In this document: one piece after another, positions 61,117 through 64,000 of the stretch | Position numbering within the stretch: position 1 is the first letter of the stretch | How the letters are laid out: each line of letters starts with the position of its first letter | NCBI RefSeq assembly: GCF_003386535.1 | Contig: NZ_QTTN01000029.1 | Span: 1 to 64,000 of the forward strand | Direction: 5' to 3' | DNA length: 64,000 bases | Source of the DNA: Paenibacillus taihuensis | GTDB taxonomy: Bacteria > Bacillota > Bacilli > Paenibacillales > Paenibacillaceae | Position numbers and translations under genes: made by a program | The notes under the pieces: model-generated | Database searches by the model: none | What the model saw: only the letters and a program-made list of their open reading frames with translations | Told to the model about the DNA's origin: nothing

Positions 61117-61152
61117 GGAGTTATGAACATGGATAGCTATGTTCATAGCTCC
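61117..61152 (+). terminator. attenuator-like hairpin between binding protein and phosphorylase
   Basis: GGAGTTATGAACAT pairs with ATGTTCATAGCTCC (one mismatch) over an eight-base loop, without a T-run. It may protect the upstream mRNA and lower read-through, a common way to make more binding protein than enzyme. Confidence 0.65.
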
Positions 61153-61217
61153 TTCATTATTAAGACAAGAGCTGCAAATAATTGGGAATTGCGGCTTGGA
61201 GAAATGGGGAGAAACGG

Positions 61218-64000
61218 TTGAGTACCAACCTACATACAACAGATACGAAACTAGTTTTGCAAGAAGGGCGTTATCGGTTTGAGTTTCTGACTAGCGGCGA
61301 CTTGTTCGAGGCGTCACATGGCGAGCATTCGTTAATCAATCAGCTTCAGTCGAATCCGATCGACGGGGCGCTGAACAATATTTACTTGCGCCGCTTTACG
61401 GAGAACGGCATCGACGCGGCTCCGCTACTCGGCATTCGTTCGGCAAGCGAGCTGCTTTCCTCCGAGCGGGCGTTGACTTGGACAGGCTCCGCACTGGGCG
61501 TATCCTACAAGGTCGCATTCCAGCTGACGGAACAGGGCGTATGGTTCTGGGATGTTTCGCTTGAAGGCGCAGGCGTGGAGGTTGATCTGGTCTACGGCCA
61601 GGATATCGGCCTTGCGGATCGTGGAGCGCTGCGTTCGAATGAAGCCTATATGTCGCAATATATCGGCCACACGGTATTTCAAGATGCGGAGAAAGGCTAC
61701 GTCATCTGCTCGCGTCAAAATCAGCCGCAAAACGGAGGCAAATTCCCGTATATGCAGCAGGGCGCACTGAATGGATCGACTGGCTATTCCACAGACGGCT
61801 TCCAGTTCTTCGGCCTGTCGTACAAGGAAACGGACATTCCGGAACGGTTGTCGCTTGCGGCGCTTGCGAACGAAACTTATCAGTACGAGTTCGCATATGC
61901 GGCGCTTCAAACGGAGCGTCAGCTGCTTAACGGCAGCGCGAAGGCTGTCTTCTACGGCATGTACAAGGATCATCATGCGGATGCGATTCAGTCGCTCGCG
62001 TTCGGCGATGAAGTAGCCGCGGCGTGGCAGGAAGTCAGCAAGCGCCAGGCAGCGACGGGCAGCGTTGTCGTTCAGCCTACTTTGAAGGAAACGATCGGCC
62101 AGCCGCTTCGTACATTGTCCATGACGATGGAAGAAATCGACCGCCGATTCCCGGTGCGCATCCAGGAAGAATGGGACGGCGAGATGCTTCTGTCCTTCTT
62201 CACGCCGACCTATGATCATATCGTGCTGAAGGAGAAGGAATTGCGGGTCGAGCGTCCGCATGGCCATATCCTGATGACGGGCGGCAATGACCGCTTGAAC
62301 GATCAGGTACTGACCACAACGGCTTACATGTACGGGATGTTTAACGCCCAGCTCGTTGTCGGCAATACGTCTTTCCATAAGATGATTTCGAATGCGCGCA
62401 GCGCCCTGAACGTCATGAAGGTATCCGGTCAACGGATCTACGCCATGCTGGATGGCCGTTATCAGCTGCTGACGATGCCTTCGATGTTCGAGATGGGCGT
62501 CAGCTACGTGCGCTGGTACTATAAGCTGGCTGCCGATACGCTGATCATCACAAGCTTTACGACCGTGGATACGCCGGAGTTATGCCTGCAGGTCGCTTCC
62601 GAGAGCGGCAAGGCGTACCGTTACTTGGTTACGAATCAGGTCATTATGAACGGCAATGAGTACGAGCAGCCTGCCCGCATGGAGCAAAGCGGCGATACCA
62701 TTACGTTCCGTGCAGCGGAAGGAACGCTGAGCAGCTCCCATTATCCGGACTTGTGCTACCGCCTTCGAATAACGGGAGCGGCGATGAACGTCGGCGATGA
62801 GCAGCTGCTGGCGGACAACGTGCAGCCGGGCTCCGCATCGCTCGTCGTGCTGGAGCTATCCGAAAGCGCAGCGTGGAGCCTGACTGTTCAAGGCTTGCTG
62901 CATGGCCAGGCGCTGCCTTTTGAAGAGCGGACTTTCGAGACGGAGAAAGCGAGCTACTTGCAGTTTTACCGCGGCGTCATGAACGGCTTCCATCTGTCCA
63001 AGGAAGACGGAAGCAGCTCCCCCGAGCTGGACAAGATGAATGCCCTTGCTTGGTGGTACACGCACAACATGCTCGTTCACTTCTCCGTACCGCACGGTTT
63101 GGAGCAGTACGGCGGTGCGGCATGGGGCACGCGCGACGTCTGCCAAGGGCCGGTCGAGTACTTCCTGGCCACGCACAACTTCAGTACGGTAAGGGAAATT
63201 CTGCTTGAAGTTTACGCGCATCAATATGAAGAGACGGGGAACTGGCCGCAGTGGTTCATGTTCGACCGTTACTTCAAAATCCAACATAATGAGAGCCACG
63301 GCGATATCATCGTCTGGCCGCTGAAGGTGCTAGGCGATTACTTGAAGGCGACGAAGGATTTCGGCATCCTGGAAGAGCTCGTCCCGTATATGAATCACCA
63401 CACCTTCGCGTTTACGGAAGAGCGGTTCACCTTGCTTGCGCATGCCCGCAAGGAGATCGAATACATCCGGGAGCACTTCGTGCATGGTACGCACTTGTCG
63501 GCTTACGGCGACGGGGACTGGGACGACACGCTGCAGCCGGCAAATCCGATGATGAAACGGTTCATGGTGAGCAGCTGGACGGTTGCGCTCACGTATCAGA
63601 CCATGAATGGCCTGTCTGCGGCGCTTGCCTCGCATGATGCGCAATTGGCAGATGAGCTGAAGGAGCTGGCAACCGGCATTCAGGCGGATTTCAACCGCTT
63701 CATGCTGTCGAAGGACGTCATTCCGGGCTTTCTGTACATGGAGGAGCCGGGCAACGCGGAGCTTATGCTGCATCCGGAAGATGCATCGACAGGCATCCAT
63801 TACCGGCTGCTTCCGATGACGCGCAGCATGATCGGCGAGCTGCTCACGAAGGAGCAGGCGGAATCGCATTACGCGCTTATTAAGGAAAAGCTGTACTTCC
63901 CGGACGGCGTAAGGCTGATGGATCGCCCGGCGCACTATGCGGGAGGCGTCAGCACACGTTTCAAACGTGCGGAGCAGGCTTCCAACTTCGGCCGCGAAAT
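61218..64000 (+). CDS. GH94-type 1,2-beta-oligoglucan phosphorylase-like enzyme, cut by the window end
   Basis: TTG start at 61218, 6 bases after GGGGAG; no in-frame ATG lies before residue 130 or so. 927 codons are visible and the frame is still open. The N-terminal beta-sandwich region is followed by the (alpha/alpha)6 barrel: MNALAWWYTHNMLVHFSVP, QYGGAAWGTRDVCQGPVEYF, YEETGNWPQWFMFDRYFKI, ESHGDIIVWPLKVLGDYLK, and YGDGDWDDTLQPANP (about 763-777), where Asp767 is the probable acid. These match the sophoro-oligosaccharide phosphorylase branch of GH94 (about 1,100 aa), which releases glucose 1-phosphate from beta-1,2-glucan. Cytoplasmic. Confidence 0.85.
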   Translation, partial: MSTNLHTTDTKLVLQEGRYRFEFLTSGDLFEASHGEHSLINQLQSNPIDGALNNIYLRRFTENGIDAAPLLGIRSASELLSSERALTWTGSALGVSYKVAFQLTEQGVWFWDVSLEGAGVEVDLVYGQDIGLADRGALRSNEAYMSQYIGHTVFQDAEKGYVICSRQNQPQNGGKFPYMQQGALNGSTGYSTDGFQFFGLSYKETDIPERLSLAALANETYQYEFAYAALQTERQLLNGSAKAVFYGMYKDHHADAIQSLAFGDEVAAAWQEVSKRQAATGSVVVQPTLKETIGQPLRTLSMTMEEIDRRFPVRIQEEWDGEMLLSFFTPTYDHIVLKEKELRVERPHGHILMTGGNDRLNDQVLTTTAYMYGMFNAQLVVGNTSFHKMISNARSALNVMKVSGQRIYAMLDGRYQLLTMPSMFEMGVSYVRWYYKLAADTLIITSFTTVDTPELCLQVASESGKAYRYLVTNQVIMNGNEYEQPARMEQSGDTITFRAAEGTLSSSHYPDLCYRLRITGAAMNVGDEQLLADNVQPGSASLVVLELSESAAWSLTVQGLLHGQALPFEERTFETEKASYLQFYRGVMNGFHLSKEDGSSSPELDKMNALAWWYTHNMLVHFSVPHGLEQYGGAAWGTRDVCQGPVEYFLATHNFSTVREILLEVYAHQYEETGNWPQWFMFDRYFKIQHNESHGDIIVWPLKVLGDYLKATKDFGILEELVPYMNHHTFAFTEERFTLLAHARKEIEYIREHFVHGTHLSAYGDGDWDDTLQPANPMMKRFMVSSWTVALTYQTMNGLSAALASHDAQLADELKELATGIQADFNRFMLSKDVIPGFLYMEEPGNAELMLHPEDASTGIHYRLLPMTRSMIGELLTKEQAESHYALIKEKLYFPDGVRLMDRPAHYAGGVSTRFKRAEQASNFGRE

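Noticed and set aside
61425-62432. 335-residue frame antisense to the phosphorylase gene
   Set aside because: Shadow of the GH94-like gene, with no ribosome site or known domain.
1-64000. CRISPR arrays, tRNA or rRNA genes, transposases, phage genes
   Set aside because: I read for regularly spaced repeats, cloverleaf-like segments with CCA ends and integrase/transposase motifs and found none that hold up.

Overview
The window looks like a chromosome segment of a spore-forming, low-to-medium-GC Firmicute, most likely Paenibacillus or a close relative. The evidence is a complete gerA-gerB-gerC-type germination operon, lipoprotein sugar-binding proteins with LplB/CarB-type permeases, many AraC, LacI and GntR regulators beside carbohydrate genes, AGGAGG-type ribosome binding sites and many hairpin terminators. 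I see no rRNA, tRNA, CRISPR array, transposase or phage gene. Genus assignment and family names rest on recognition, not on a database search.

Layout. 0.1-2.9 kb: a sensor kinase, then three truncated genes (response regulator, VTC-domain protein, phosphodiester glycosidase), which look rearranged or misassembled. 3-5.3 kb: ahpC-ahpF peroxide defence behind a promoter with three Fur/PerR-like boxes. 5.3-8.4 kb: small enzymes (PNPOx-like, dienelactone hydrolase, RidA) and a LysR regulator. 8.5-11.3 kb: a hybrid histidine kinase carrying two frameshifts. 11.7-15.4 kb: a compact Tat module. A Tat-targeted flavin amine oxidase, an exported RidA-like protein and TatA lie on one strand. They face a short TnrA-like regulator and TatC, and each promoter region holds an exact GlnR/TnrA box. 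15.6-22.4 kb: uptake and breakdown of 2-aminoethylphosphonate (transporter, PhnX, PhnW, DeoR-type regulator). 22.4-26.1 kb: spore germination operon.

26-64 kb is mostly carbohydrate catabolism. It holds a GH116 glycosidase with an AraC regulator, a DUF1349 protein, three xylose-isomerase-like TIM-barrel proteins, a 900-aa fused UxaA-like dehydratase with an aldo/keto reductase, and an ApnO-like dehydrogenase divergent from a TIM-barrel/GntR pair. It also holds an ABC sugar transporter with a PLP enzyme under a second GntR protein, and a Gfo/Idh oxidoreductase - isomerase - GH3 beta-glucosidase operon. At the right edge a LacI regulator precedes an ABC transporter and a 1,2-beta-oligoglucan phosphorylase-like GH94 enzyme that runs off the window. 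Between them, at 46.5-47.4 kb, a kinase-less AgrC-like membrane protein is followed by a 40-codon AgrD-like peptide gene.

The strongest candidates for something new are the amine oxidase/RidA/Tat/TnrA module (a possible self-contained extracellular nitrogen-scavenging system), the orphan AgrD/AgrC-like pair, the UxaA fusion whose two halves keep complementary motifs, a perfect 48-bp palindrome in front of the beta-glucan operon, and a roughly 190-bp intergenic repeat present twice.
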